Shown: piece after piece, positions 9,472 to 16,509 of the stretch
How positions within the stretch are numbered: the first letter of the stretch is position 1
Layout: the number at the start of each line of letters is the position of its first letter
DNA from: Candidatus Caccovivens faecavium
GTDB lineage: Bacteria; Bacillota; Clostridia; Christensenellales; UBA1242
Reading direction: 5' to 3'
Assembly: GCA_018715545.1 (NCBI GenBank)
Contig: DVLK01000046.1
Coordinates: 1-16,509, forward strand
DNA: 16,509 bases
Notes under the pieces: generated by a model
Databases searched by the model: none
Seen by the model: the letters and a program-made list of their open reading frames with translations, nothing else
What the model was told of the DNA's origin: nothing
Translations under genes and position numbers: made by a program

Positions 9472-11651
9472 TAGCCAAGTGCAATTCCCATGAAACCTTC
9501 ATTCTTTGTGATAGGGAAAAGTAGACCTATTTCACTTGCATCTTCTGCAAAAATACCACTTGTGCTTGGAACAGTTTCAGTCCCTGTATTTGAACTGTTG
9601 AATTGAATCAAAGAACTGTTCTGAATGTTTTGTAAATCAATATTACCAAGAGCATAACTTGCAAGCGGATCGCCATCTACCATAAAGAGTGGAGCACCTG
9701 TTGAACTTGAAGCGGATGCATACTCCGAATAGTGAGGATCAGTGCTTTCAAAATTGATAACTTCTACGCCATCTATAGTTAAACTCCCTCTAATTGGAAT
9801 TGATGTCGGACCTTCTGCACTTGAATGTTTAAACAATACTTGAATATTGAGATATGAATATTCGCCTTGGCTTTCAGCAATCAAAGTCTTAGTATTCAAA
9901 GATTGAGCACGGAAAAGTTGATCTATTGTCTGGATCATTTGAACATAACCAGTCGCACCATGTTGAACAAACCATGACTCTGTTCCGTTGACCAAAGATT
10001 CAAGAGTGGAATTTTCTACATTTATATATGTTGGAAGTCCATCCTCAACAGTCTCAGGTCCTGCTTTATAAATATGGTCAGCGATAATTGCAGGTCCACC
10101 TGAATTCGTCAATTCACTATTTATGATATCAATTTGCCCAGCACCCCAAGCATAGATGTTGCAGTTATAACTATCGGTTGCCACAACATTATTTATCAAT
10201 GTATAGCAGTTATTTCTATATAAATGATAATTGCTGTTATTTCCTTGTGGGAAGAAACTGATATAAAATGATGTAATATTCATATTATCTAATGTTGTAT
10301 TTATATTACCAGTCTTCATCATAATAAGTCCACCCGCTTTAACTGTTGTCAAAATTTCATTTGCACCTTCTGCGGCTGTTGACTTGTTAGCATTACCAAA
10401 AAGATTAAAGTTTTTGATAATTGCAACAGAATTATTTTTATAATCCTCTTCTTCAAGAAGCCCACTTGCTGTTCCTTCTATCATAAATAATTGAGCGTGG
10501 CTTTCACCACCGCCAGGCTGCCATGTGTTTGAAATATATGTAACATAAGGCATATCACTTGCATCAATAGAATAATAATTTCCAATCATACTGAAAGTTT
10601 CGTTTTTGCCAACATTGTGTTGCAGTATGCTAGAATAGTCTTTAAATGAACCATCAATATCATTAGCATTCAAAATATCATAAACGGATTGATTTGTAGC
10701 ACCAAAAGCATCCATTTCTTCTTCTGTATAGAAGAAACTACTTGGAACACTATCTTTTGTAATTGTTAAATCTGTATGCAAAATAATGCTGTCAACATCT
10801 GTTGATATTCCATTTTCAGATTGAATTTCTGCCCATGGAGAATTTGAACGATTATCCATTGCAGAAAGATCTGCAACATCATAAACATTCCATCCATCCA
10901 CAACTTCAACTACAAAAGAGAAAGATGGGTTTACAACGCCAGTTGCAAATGGATAACTATCTGCTACATTCATAGTAATTCTAAATGTGTTGTTTATTGC
11001 ATTTTCAGTAAAATCAAGAGTTTGATTTTCATTATCCACTTCCACGTAATATGCAACATTCGAAACAGCAGAGAAACTGTCACCTTCTAGAATTTCAATA
11101 GTGGTTTCAGTCGTAAAGGTTGAAAGTTGGTTTATGTCACCGCTATCAAATAATGCCAAAACTTGAGGCTTGAATATAAATTCATTGGCATCACCAACAT
11201 AATAAGCACTTGTTGAATCTTTAAATAAAGTTTTATTAGCGTTGAAATCGCTTATCACTTCAGGTGCTGCAACGCCATAAACATTTAAAACGCCGACAGG
11301 CACAACCATCACATTAACTTGAATTTCGTGACTTTCTTCATCTTCAGTGCCCAAATTTTCTGTATATGTAATAACTAAAATTCTTTCCCCTTCGGTGGAA
11401 GTGTCGATTGTGGAAAATGACAAACTTTCATCACTTCCTTCAATTTCTTCAGTTGATTCGTCATCATAAGAAATAACAACAACCACATTTGAAAAATTTG
11501 GTGTTGAACCAACATTCACTGTTGGCATTGTCCCATCCTTAATGGCCATGCTAACAAATTCTTTATTTGGATCATCACCACAGCAACCTGCCACTAAGAA
11601 TGCCACACCAAATGTAAAGACCATAAGGAAAGTCAGCATAATCTTTTTCAT
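9453..11651 (-). CDS. Surface lipoprotein with Big_3-like Ig domain and probable beta-helix
   Basis: A 732-residue exported lipoprotein anchored to the outer face of the membrane. The signal peptide (1-22) ends in a lipobox, V-A-G-C, with Cys23 as the lipidated residue, followed by C-G-D-D. Residues about 33-115 match the Big_3-type Ig-like pattern: VNVGSTPNFSNVVVVISYDD, an STEEI strand, then a closing EGERILVITYTE-like strand. A second beta-rich module spans roughly 155-250. Residues about 340-560 are Asn/Gly-rich with short repeating strands (for example INTTLDNMNITSFYISFF, DIINSELTNSGGPAIIADH), typical of a right-handed parallel beta-helix, a fold used for polysaccharide binding or cleavage. 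I see no catalytic set, so binding is as likely as hydrolysis. The start is supported by AAGGAG (11658-11663), six bases upstream. The gene is transcribed alone from the promoter at 11709-11738. Its 3' end overlaps the orphan gene. Confidence 0.8.
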   Translation of the reverse strand: MKKIMLTFLMVFTFGVAFLVAGCCGDDPNKEFVSMAIKDGTMPTVNVGSTPNFSNVVVVISYDDESTEEIEGSDESLSFSTIDTSTEGERILVITYTENLGTEDEESHEIQVNVMVVPVGVLNVYGVAAPEVISDFNANKTLFKDSTSAYYVGDANEFIFKPQVLALFDSGDINQLSTFTTETTIEILEGDSFSAVSNVAYYVEVDNENQTLDFTENAINNTFRITMNVADSYPFATGVVNPSFSFVVEVVDGWNVYDVADLSAMDNRSNSPWAEIQSENGISTDVDSIILHTDLTITKDSVPSSFFYTEEEMDAFGATNQSVYDILNANDIDGSFKDYSSILQHNVGKNETFSMIGNYYSIDASDMPYVTYISNTWQPGGGESHAQLFMIEGTASGLLEEEDYKNNSVAIIKNFNLFGNANKSTAAEGANEILTTVKAGGLIMMKTGNINTTLDNMNITSFYISFFPQGNNSNYHLYRNNCYTLINNVVATDSYNCNIYAWGAGQIDIINSELTNSGGPAIIADHIYKAGPETVEDGLPTYINVENSTLESLVNGTESWFVQHGATGYVQMIQTIDQLFRAQSLNTKTLIAESQGEYSYLNIQVLFKHSSAEGPTSIPIRGSLTIDGVEVINFESTDPHYSEYASASSSTGAPLFMVDGDPLASYALGNIDLQNIQNSSLIQFNSSNTGTETVPSTSGIFAEDASEIGLLFPITKNEGFMGIALGYYNVEA

Positions 11652-11696
11652 AAAAAACTCCTTATCTCAATTTATGCAAACATGAACACATCTGCA

Positions 11697-11739
11697 TTTG
11701 ACAATTTCAGTATAAACAATTTGAAATAAAGTTGTCAAA
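11697..11739 (-). promoter_or_regulatory. Lipoprotein promoter embedded in an operator-like dyad
   Basis: On the - strand, a perfect -35 TTGACA (11738-11733) and a near-consensus -10 TATACT (11714-11709) are 18 nt apart, giving a start near 11702 and a leader of about 50 nt. Long A/T runs upstream (11740-11783) resemble an UP element. Overlapping the promoter is an inverted repeat: TTTGACAA (11697-11704) and TTGTCAAA (11732-11739), with additional inner ATTTCA (11704-11709) and TGAAAT (11722-11727). One arm covers the -35 and the other the start site, as expected for a repressor operator. The regulator is unknown. Confidence 0.6.
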
Positions 11740-11896
11740 CAATTTTCTAAAAAAATATTTTTTTGTTTTTTTAGTTAAAAAAATTTTAACGATTTTATTT
11801 TCTTCTAATTTATGAAAATTATAGTAAAAATTTAAAGTTTTATACCTTTTTTTGCAAAAAAATGGATTTTACATCATTTTATAGACTATTTTTTGT

Positions 11897-11928
11897 AAAA
11901 AGAGGTTTGAAAATTTCAAACCTCTTTT
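11897..11928 (-). terminator. Strong bidirectional intrinsic terminator of the exporter operon
   Basis: A near-perfect palindrome runs from 11898 to 11928: 15-base arms (AAAAGAGGTTTGAAA and TTTCAAACCTCTTTT) around a single central A. On the - strand the stem is followed by a run of five U (11901-11897), the classic form of a Rho-independent terminator. It lies 29 bases after the stop codon of the last operon gene (11958). The arms end in A and T runs, so it would also stop transcription coming from the other side. Confidence 0.85.
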
Positions 11929-11957
11929 ATTACTATTTTAAAATATTTATAGGAAAA

Positions 11958-12356
11958 TTATCTATTTATTGCCACAATCCAAACAGTCTCAGAAGCAATC
12001 GTCCCATCCGTAGATGCTATACGAACTACAATAAGTCCAGGGGAATTAAAGACAACTGTTCCAAGATCAGTCACTGTAGCCACTGTTTGATTTTCGTCAT
12101 AAATAAATCTTACATCTTTATTTGTGGCATCATCAGGAGTTACACGATAACTTAGTTGAACACCGGTGTTACCTTCAATATAATCAACAATAATCATCTT
12201 ATAATCACCCATATCTCTTGCTTCTTCGTTTATACATTCAATTTCTCTCACATAAATAATATTGCTGTAAACTACCTGTCTCATACCAAAGAAACCAATA
12301 AAAAGAATTGAGGCAATATAGACCAAACCAATAACAATTAAAACCGACTTTTTCAT
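11958..12356 (-). CDS. Small membrane-anchored protein with a Big_2 Ig-like domain
   Basis: A 132-residue protein with an uncleaved N-terminal membrane helix (about 4-24, basic KK in front) and an outside domain. Residues about 65-130 carry the Big_2 (bacterial Ig-like group 2) pattern: a strand, TPDDATNKDVRF, then TVATVTDLGTVVF, then a closing pair of strands with GLIVVRIASTDGTIA. Big_2 domains are found in adhesins and cell-wall-associated proteins. The start is one base after the permease stop, with GGAGG nine bases upstream, so it is co-translated as the last gene of the exporter operon. Its likely job is an extracytoplasmic accessory part of the exporter, for example contacting substrate or peptidoglycan; that role is inferred from position only. 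Confidence 0.75.
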   Translation of the reverse strand: MKKSVLIVIGLVYIASILFIGFFGMRQVVYSNIIYVREIECINEEARDMGDYKMIIVDYIEGNTGVQLSYRVTPDDATNKDVRFIYDENQTVATVTDLGTVVFNSPGLIVVRIASTDGTIASETVWIVAINR

Positions 12357-12357
12357 G

Positions 12358-14055
12358 CTATTTTTCCTCCCTGTATGGTCTTAAATAATAGAGTTTTATT
12401 TTGGTAAAGAACATATAGACTCTGTAGGCCACAAAGATAAATGAGAAGAAAAAGATTTTCCAATAGACAGTGTTCGCATTTTCGTTTAATAAAAATAGTG
12501 ATATTCCACAAACCAAAATTGCAATGATAAACGCAATTAATATTGACTTATTCTCGTTTGGATTATTGATGTTTTGTCCAGTAGTTTGATATTGCTCAAA
12601 CTGCGGATTCATAATATCCATCTCTGCGCTCCAAAAAAGATGCCCAGTAAATAAACATAGCAAACATAATATCAACATAATGGTGTTGAAAACACTTAAA
12701 CCTGCAAAAGATTCAAACACAAGAGTGGCAGCAATAATTGAACAAATCATAACCACCCAATTTATAACTAGTTTTGGCAAAAGAGATATGTAGTATTTTT
12801 GCGGATTGGTTTTATAAAGATAATGAGCATTTCCCTCTTCGCTATAAACTTTCGCCAAAGCAGAATTGCTCGACAATGAAAATAAAACGATTATTAAAAT
12901 GTTGAATGCGATAGTCATGTAAGTTCCAGCAAGTCGAACTGACATAGCCGAGAAAATTCTGTTCAAAAAGAGAATGGCGACTGGCAAGCCTATTGCAATT
13001 AAAAGCAGTGTATAAAGTTTTGTTGGCGTTCGCATGATGTCAATAAATTCTTTTTTAACGCCTGACCAAAATGAAGGCAATTTATGGTTTTTATATTCAT
13101 TTTCAATGATTTTTTTCTGATATTCGAATGGTTTTGACGCCATTTTGAAAAATAATGGACGAACAATTAAAAAACTCAAACCTAAAACTATTGCAATACC
13201 AACTATAAATGATACTAGATAAATCAAAGTGTTTAATGTAAAAATTTGAGCAGAAAGATTGACCACTGTTCCAACCATCATAGTGGTTAAGCAAGTGAAC
13301 GGATAAAATATTCTAGCAAAACCAGCCAAAAAGTCTTGAATATCCCAAAAAAGTGTCCCCCAACTTCCGACAATATTTATGTCTTCTGGAATGATATTGA
13401 TAAGAGCCACTATCCCCCAAGTTACAAGCCCAATAAAAACAGCCACGCTCACAAGTTCGACAATTCTATTTTTCTTCAACACTATTGCAATTCCCATAAG
13501 AGGAATACTAAATAATGCTCCCAATGCAACTGGAACAAGAGCAACAATAAACAGGCAAACGAGAAGCCATGGATAATAATAAAATGGAAGACTATTCACA
13601 GCACCAAATGCAATGAAAAGTGGCAAAATAAATGTTACACTTTTGATGAGTTCATTTATGTAATAAACAATAAGTTTTGATATAAATATTTTTGTTTTTG
13701 TAACAGGGAAAGTCAAAAGTATTTGATTATCACGAGCAAAATAAAACGATTTCATAAGTCCAAATGAACAGGTAATAATAGATAGCAACATCATAATAGT
13801 AAAAATAAAGACTAACACATTGTTAGGAATAGTCAAACTAAAAGAGAAAATACGCAAAACACTAGCAAAATAAAAGACAAAGTATATTGCAACTGTAAGT
13901 GCAATAAAACCAATCAACATAAGTGACAATCTCAGGAAAGCCTTTTTCTTGTTTTTAAGGAAATTCAAATTTATCTTGTTTTTGAGTTGCATCATAACAA
14001 GTGCTTTCAACGAGACATAATCTTGATTTTTCTTTTTTACTTTTGTCTCACTCAT
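12358..14055 (-). CDS. ABC exporter permease, two-half ABC-2-like type, 565 residues
   Basis: A polytopic membrane protein with about 12 hydrophobic segments (around 42-65, 78-100, 126-150, 160-193, 200-222, 275-298, 347-366, 377-395, 426-447, 455-473, 503-523 and 530-550) and a basic cytosolic N-terminus. Two related cytosolic motifs, one per half, mark an internally duplicated ABC-2-like permease: ARDNQILLTFPVTKTKIFIS (107-126) and SEEGNAHYLYKTNPQKYYIS (405-424). This fits the putative ABC exporter family I associate with Pfam ABC_tran_2, or EcsB-like permeases; substrate unknown. It should form the channel for the upstream ATPase. Its ATG overlaps the upstream TGA (ATGA at 14055-14052), so translation is coupled; a purine-rich GGAGAAAGAAG lies just before. 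A full permease in one chain suggests one copy, or a homodimer, per two ATPase subunits. Confidence 0.8.
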   Translation of the reverse strand: MSETKVKKKNQDYVSLKALVMMQLKNKINLNFLKNKKKAFLRLSLMLIGFIALTVAIYFVFYFASVLRIFSFSLTIPNNVLVFIFTIMMLLSIITCSFGLMKSFYFARDNQILLTFPVTKTKIFISKLIVYYINELIKSVTFILPLFIAFGAVNSLPFYYYPWLLVCLFIVALVPVALGALFSIPLMGIAIVLKKNRIVELVSVAVFIGLVTWGIVALINIIPEDINIVGSWGTLFWDIQDFLAGFARIFYPFTCLTTMMVGTVVNLSAQIFTLNTLIYLVSFIVGIAIVLGLSFLIVRPLFFKMASKPFEYQKKIIENEYKNHKLPSFWSGVKKEFIDIMRTPTKLYTLLLIAIGLPVAILFLNRIFSAMSVRLAGTYMTIAFNILIIVLFSLSSNSALAKVYSEEGNAHYLYKTNPQKYYISLLPKLVINWVVMICSIIAATLVFESFAGLSVFNTIMLILCLLCLFTGHLFWSAEMDIMNPQFEQYQTTGQNINNPNENKSILIAFIIAILVCGISLFLLNENANTVYWKIFFFSFIFVAYRVYMFFTKIKLYYLRPYREEK

Positions 14056-16424
14056 TTATCTTCTTTCTCCGATTTTTCAATGACATCCATAATTTTATTA
14101 AAACTTTCATCGTTATTTAAATCAGTTTTTCTGCTAAAACTAAACAAATTTGCAAATTTTTTGTGTTTTTTCTCATTATTTTCTAAATTTGCTGCAGATT
14201 TTATATCTCTTATGTCAACTTTGACAGCATCGTTACTTCCACTTTCAATAGTTCTCATATAAAAGTCTTCCAGTGTTTCACCAGACAAAATGATATCATC
14301 AACGCTCTTTTCTGTGAGAATTTTTCCTTTCTTGATAATTGCTATCTTGTCACATATTCTCTCAACAACATCAATTATATGAGAGCTGAAAAAGACAATA
14401 TTCCCTTCCTTAGCATGTTGCTTCATACATTCTTTTACTTGAAAAATACTATTTGGGTCAAGACCTGTTAAAGGTTCATCCAAAATCCAAACCTTTGGAT
14501 TGTGAACAAGTGCTGCCATAATCGCAATCTTTTGCTTCATACCGTGAGAATAGGTTTTCATTTGATTATCAAAGGCGCCTTGGAGTTCAAACAACTTTAC
14601 ATATTTATCTATTGCCTTGTTTCTATCTTCCAAACTTACACCATAAAGGTCCGCAATATAGTTGATATATTCTCTTCCCGTCAATTTTTCATACAACGCA
14701 TAATGGTCAGGAACAAAACCTATTTCATTCTTCGCTTTAACTGACTCTATTTCAACATCATATCCGCAGACTTCAATAGCACCTTCTGTTATTGGTTGAA
14801 TACCAACAATACTTTTAATAATAGTGCTTTTTCCTGCACCATTAGGTCCAAGGAAACCATAAATTTGTCCGCCATCAATTTCTAAATTGGCATCTTTTAC
14901 AGCATAAACTTGACTGTTTCCATATCTTTTTGTGAAATGCTTTAATTTAATTTTTGCCACGGCATTTTCTTTATCCATCAATTCCTCCTTACTCAGATTA
15001 CTGTTCCTAACTTGTAGTGCCAACATATCTAATTTAATTTTTTCCGTCCTATGTCGCATATCAACATGAAGGTCTGCTATTTGATAACACTGTTCAAACA
15101 CGAACCATACGCAAAGCCCGATCGCCATATACGCAAGCATAAAACATAGTTGATACAGCGGATAAAAAGTAAATGTCAATCCCCCTATTGTAAACGTCCA
15201 AATGAAATTCAAGCGCAAATTTTCCGCCCACGTTCCAAGTTTATCAGCAACATAATCAGAATTAAGAAAGAAATAGTCAACATTGCCATAGTTTGAGAAC
15301 CAAGCATTTATAAACACAATAACGACAAAATAGATAACAAATGCCACTATTGAATAAATAAATTGTTTTAATTTCGGCCTTGGAAAAACTCGGAGCGATA
15401 CAAACAAAATAGGCATAAAGAATGCAATATAGTGGTTTATGTAAAAATTTACAATTTGACTAGAAAAAATATTTAGAGCATCATCATAGTTTGGCATTAG
15501 CATGGCAATAAACGCCCCAAAAACATTTATGAAATATGTAAAATAGAAAAGTTTATCCCACTTGAACAACAAACATAATGGCAAAATATACATAGCAGTG
15601 TTACACAAATGAAGTGGAAGCCCCGTTATTGATGCAAAATCTTCAAATTTTTTGGTAAATGAATAGGTTATCAATGTGCCCAAACACGCAAAAAGCAGGG
15701 CAAAGCGTATAACATCTTTCCTTTGCTTTCTAAGCCCAAAATGAATAAGAAATGGTATAAGCACAGCGCCATAAAGCATAATTCTATGGTAAAAATTGAA
15801 ATCTTTAACGTTGGTAGCAGCAATCGGTAAACCAAAAAATGCTTGAAGAGTATAACTTGGCATGAGAGCCAAAAGCATTGGAATAAGGCAAATAAAGAAA
15901 TATTTAATTTCACTCTTTGACATCTTAAACATACCATTTTCCATAAACACTATAAAAGCATATGGAACAAGGATGACAAGTTCAATAGCCATCAAAATTC
16001 CTCTAAAATTATTTTCTATATAGGCATCAGCACCTAAAATACCTTGAGTGCTTACTGTGATAGAAAATGTTGCTATGATTGAAAAAGGTAAAACAAAATA
16101 TTTGACTAAGTTGTTGACGGTTTTGATTTTAAAAAATGGTTGAAGGCAAACAAGAAGAATAGAAGCATATGTAAACCATATAAGAATAATGGAATATATG
16201 CTCATAGCACCACTTGAAAATATATTGTTTTCTCCTGCAATCGTGTTGCTGATTAGGTCATCACCAGACATATATATAACAAAGAAAACAAGTGCCAAAA
16301 TGCCAGCAGAAATTTTATACACCAAAACAGGAATCTGTTTTTTAAAAACAAATTTGGCAATCAAATATGCAGCAATAAAGATAGGAATCAGTGTTGCTAA
16401 TATGACAATTTGAGCAATTTTCAT
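14052..16424 (-). CDS. YwaF/TMEM164-like membrane protein fused to an ABC transporter ATPase
   Basis: A 790-residue fusion and the first gene of the exporter operon. Residues 1-446 contain about 13 hydrophobic segments. The stretch 210-446 carries the YwaF/TMEM164 signature GLPLHLC (268-274) and a later NHYIAFF with His331. Residues 447-490 are a charged cytosolic linker. Residues about 491-725 are a complete ABC ATPase: Walker A GPNGAGKS (526-533, Lys532), a Q-loop region with Asp573 instead of Gln, signature YSHGMKQ (625-631), Walker B VWILDEP (645-651, Glu650), D-loop GLD, and H-loop His682. This is the drug/EcsA-type exporter subfamily. A 65-residue charged tail (726-790) follows. YwaF proteins are normally free-standing and about 240 residues long, so both the fusion and the extra N-terminal membrane region are unusual. 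An internal ribosome site allows the ATPase to be made alone. The start has AAAAAGG nine bases upstream. Confidence 0.85.
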   Translation of the reverse strand: MKIAQIVILATLIPIFIAAYLIAKFVFKKQIPVLVYKISAGILALVFFVIYMSGDDLISNTIAGENNIFSSGAMSIYSIILIWFTYASILLVCLQPFFKIKTVNNLVKYFVLPFSIIATFSITVSTQGILGADAYIENNFRGILMAIELVILVPYAFIVFMENGMFKMSKSEIKYFFICLIPMLLALMPSYTLQAFFGLPIAATNVKDFNFYHRIMLYGAVLIPFLIHFGLRKQRKDVIRFALLFACLGTLITYSFTKKFEDFASITGLPLHLCNTAMYILPLCLLFKWDKLFYFTYFINVFGAFIAMLMPNYDDALNIFSSQIVNFYINHYIAFFMPILFVSLRVFPRPKLKQFIYSIVAFVIYFVVIVFINAWFSNYGNVDYFFLNSDYVADKLGTWAENLRLNFIWTFTIGGLTFTFYPLYQLCFMLAYMAIGLCVWFVFEQCYQIADLHVDMRHRTEKIKLDMLALQVRNSNLSKEELMDKENAVAKIKLKHFTKRYGNSQVYAVKDANLEIDGGQIYGFLGPNGAGKSTIIKSIVGIQPITEGAIEVCGYDVEIESVKAKNEIGFVPDHYALYEKLTGREYINYIADLYGVSLEDRNKAIDKYVKLFELQGAFDNQMKTYSHGMKQKIAIMAALVHNPKVWILDEPLTGLDPNSIFQVKECMKQHAKEGNIVFFSSHIIDVVERICDKIAIIKKGKILTEKSVDDIILSGETLEDFYMRTIESGSNDAVKVDIRDIKSAANLENNEKKHKKFANLFSFSRKTDLNNDESFNKIMDVIEKSEKEDK
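14976..14990 (-). promoter_or_regulatory. Internal Shine-Dalgarno and in-frame ATG in front of the ATPase domain
   Basis: Within the fusion gene, AAGGAGG (14990-14984) is followed after five bases (AATTG) by an in-frame ATG (14978-14976) encoding Met483, exactly where a free ABC ATPase would begin (MDKENAVAKIKLKHFTKRYG). Initiation here would give a 308-residue soluble ATPase (14978-14052), the usual length for this family. In the fusion, the same bases encode Lys-Glu-Glu-Leu. The site is at least as good as any other ribosome site in the window. Confidence 0.7.
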
Positions 16425-16455
16425 TTATATGTACCTTTTTTATCTTATTATAAAT

Positions 16456-16485
16456 AATATATCATAAAATAATAATTAAAGTCAA
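16456..16485 (-). promoter_or_regulatory. Promoter of the exporter operon
   Basis: On the - strand, TTGACT (16485-16480) and TATATT (16461-16456) are 18 nt apart. TGA directly in front of the -10 makes it an extended -10 promoter. Transcription would begin near 16449, with a leader of about 25 nt carrying AAAAAGG before the ATG at 16424. A perfect TATAAT (16452-16447) further down lacks a good -35 and is less likely. No operator is evident; sequence beyond 16509 is not visible. Confidence 0.6.
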
Positions 16486-16509
16486 ATTAAATATGATACA
16501 TATGCAAAA

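Larger units (their letters stand above)
11652..11957. other. 306-base intergenic region between exporter operon and lipoprotein gene
   Basis: From right to left it holds the operon terminator (11897-11928), a run of A- and T-tracts (about 11740-11890) that includes a small GTTAAAA-AAA-TTTTAAC hairpin (11774-11790), and then the lipoprotein promoter, leader and RBS. No gene is supported on either strand; the open frame at 11862-12155 is antisense to the Big_2 protein gene. Confidence 0.7.

Noticed and set aside
11698..11703. TTGACA on the + strand as a divergent promoter
   Set aside because: No -10 box at 16-18 bases and no gene downstream on that strand; better explained as an arm of the dyad.
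11774..11790. GTTAAAA-AAA-TTTTAAC hairpin as a terminator
   Set aside because: Seven mostly A-T pairs; unlikely to be stable enough, and there is no gene for it to end.
11862..12155. 97-codon open frame on the + strand
   Set aside because: Runs through the terminator hairpin and antisense to the Big_2 protein gene; no promoter or RBS.
13987..14262. 91-codon hydrophobic frame on the + strand
   Set aside because: Antisense shadow across the junction of the permease and fusion genes.
1..16509. CRISPR arrays, tRNA or rRNA genes, insertion sequences and alternative code use
   Set aside because: No regularly spaced repeats, cloverleaf or rRNA cores or transposase were seen. The fusion gene ends in TGA and Trp is encoded by TGG, so the standard code applies.

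Overview
The window is AT-rich DNA, most likely from a low-GC Gram-positive bacterium. The signs are strong Shine-Dalgarno sites (AAGGAG, AAGGAGG), a classical lipobox lipoprotein, a Cys-poor giant secreted protein, and genes that use the standard code with TGA as a stop. An uncultured gut-type Clostridia or Bacilli lineage is my best guess from style alone. Nothing here fixes the genus.

Layout. (1) 100-8406, + strand: one giant gene for a 2768-residue secreted protein built from repeated Ig-like units. It has a C-terminal membrane anchor, a compact extended -10 promoter and a downstream hairpin terminator at 8523-8558. (2) 8407-8994: a very AT-rich non-coding stretch ending in a promoter and a leader of about 170 nt. 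(3) 8995-9471, + strand: an orphan 158-residue gene, clearly more AT-rich than its neighbours, overlapping tail-to-tail with the next gene. (4) 9453-11651, - strand: a 732-residue surface lipoprotein with a Big_3-type Ig-like domain and a probable beta-helix, driven by a good promoter that sits inside an operator-like dyad. (5) 16424-11958, - strand: a tight three-gene operon ending in a strong bidirectional hairpin (11897-11928).

The operon encodes an ABC exporter of unusual build. Its first protein fuses a polytopic membrane region, containing the LPLHLC motif of the YwaF/TMEM164 family, to a complete ABC ATPase. The second is a large two-half permease whose start overlaps the first gene's stop (ATGA). 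The third is a small membrane-anchored protein carrying a Big_2 Ig-like domain, starting one base after the permease stop. The ATPase part of the fusion is preceded, inside the coding sequence, by a perfect AAGGAGG five bases before an in-frame ATG. The locus may therefore make both a membrane-tethered and a free ATPase.

The common thread is the cell envelope: a giant Ig-like surface protein, a surface lipoprotein and an exporter with its own Ig-like accessory protein. A functional link between the exporter and the surface proteins is inference from proximity only. The most novel feature is the YwaF/TMEM164-ABC fusion with its retained internal ribosome binding site.
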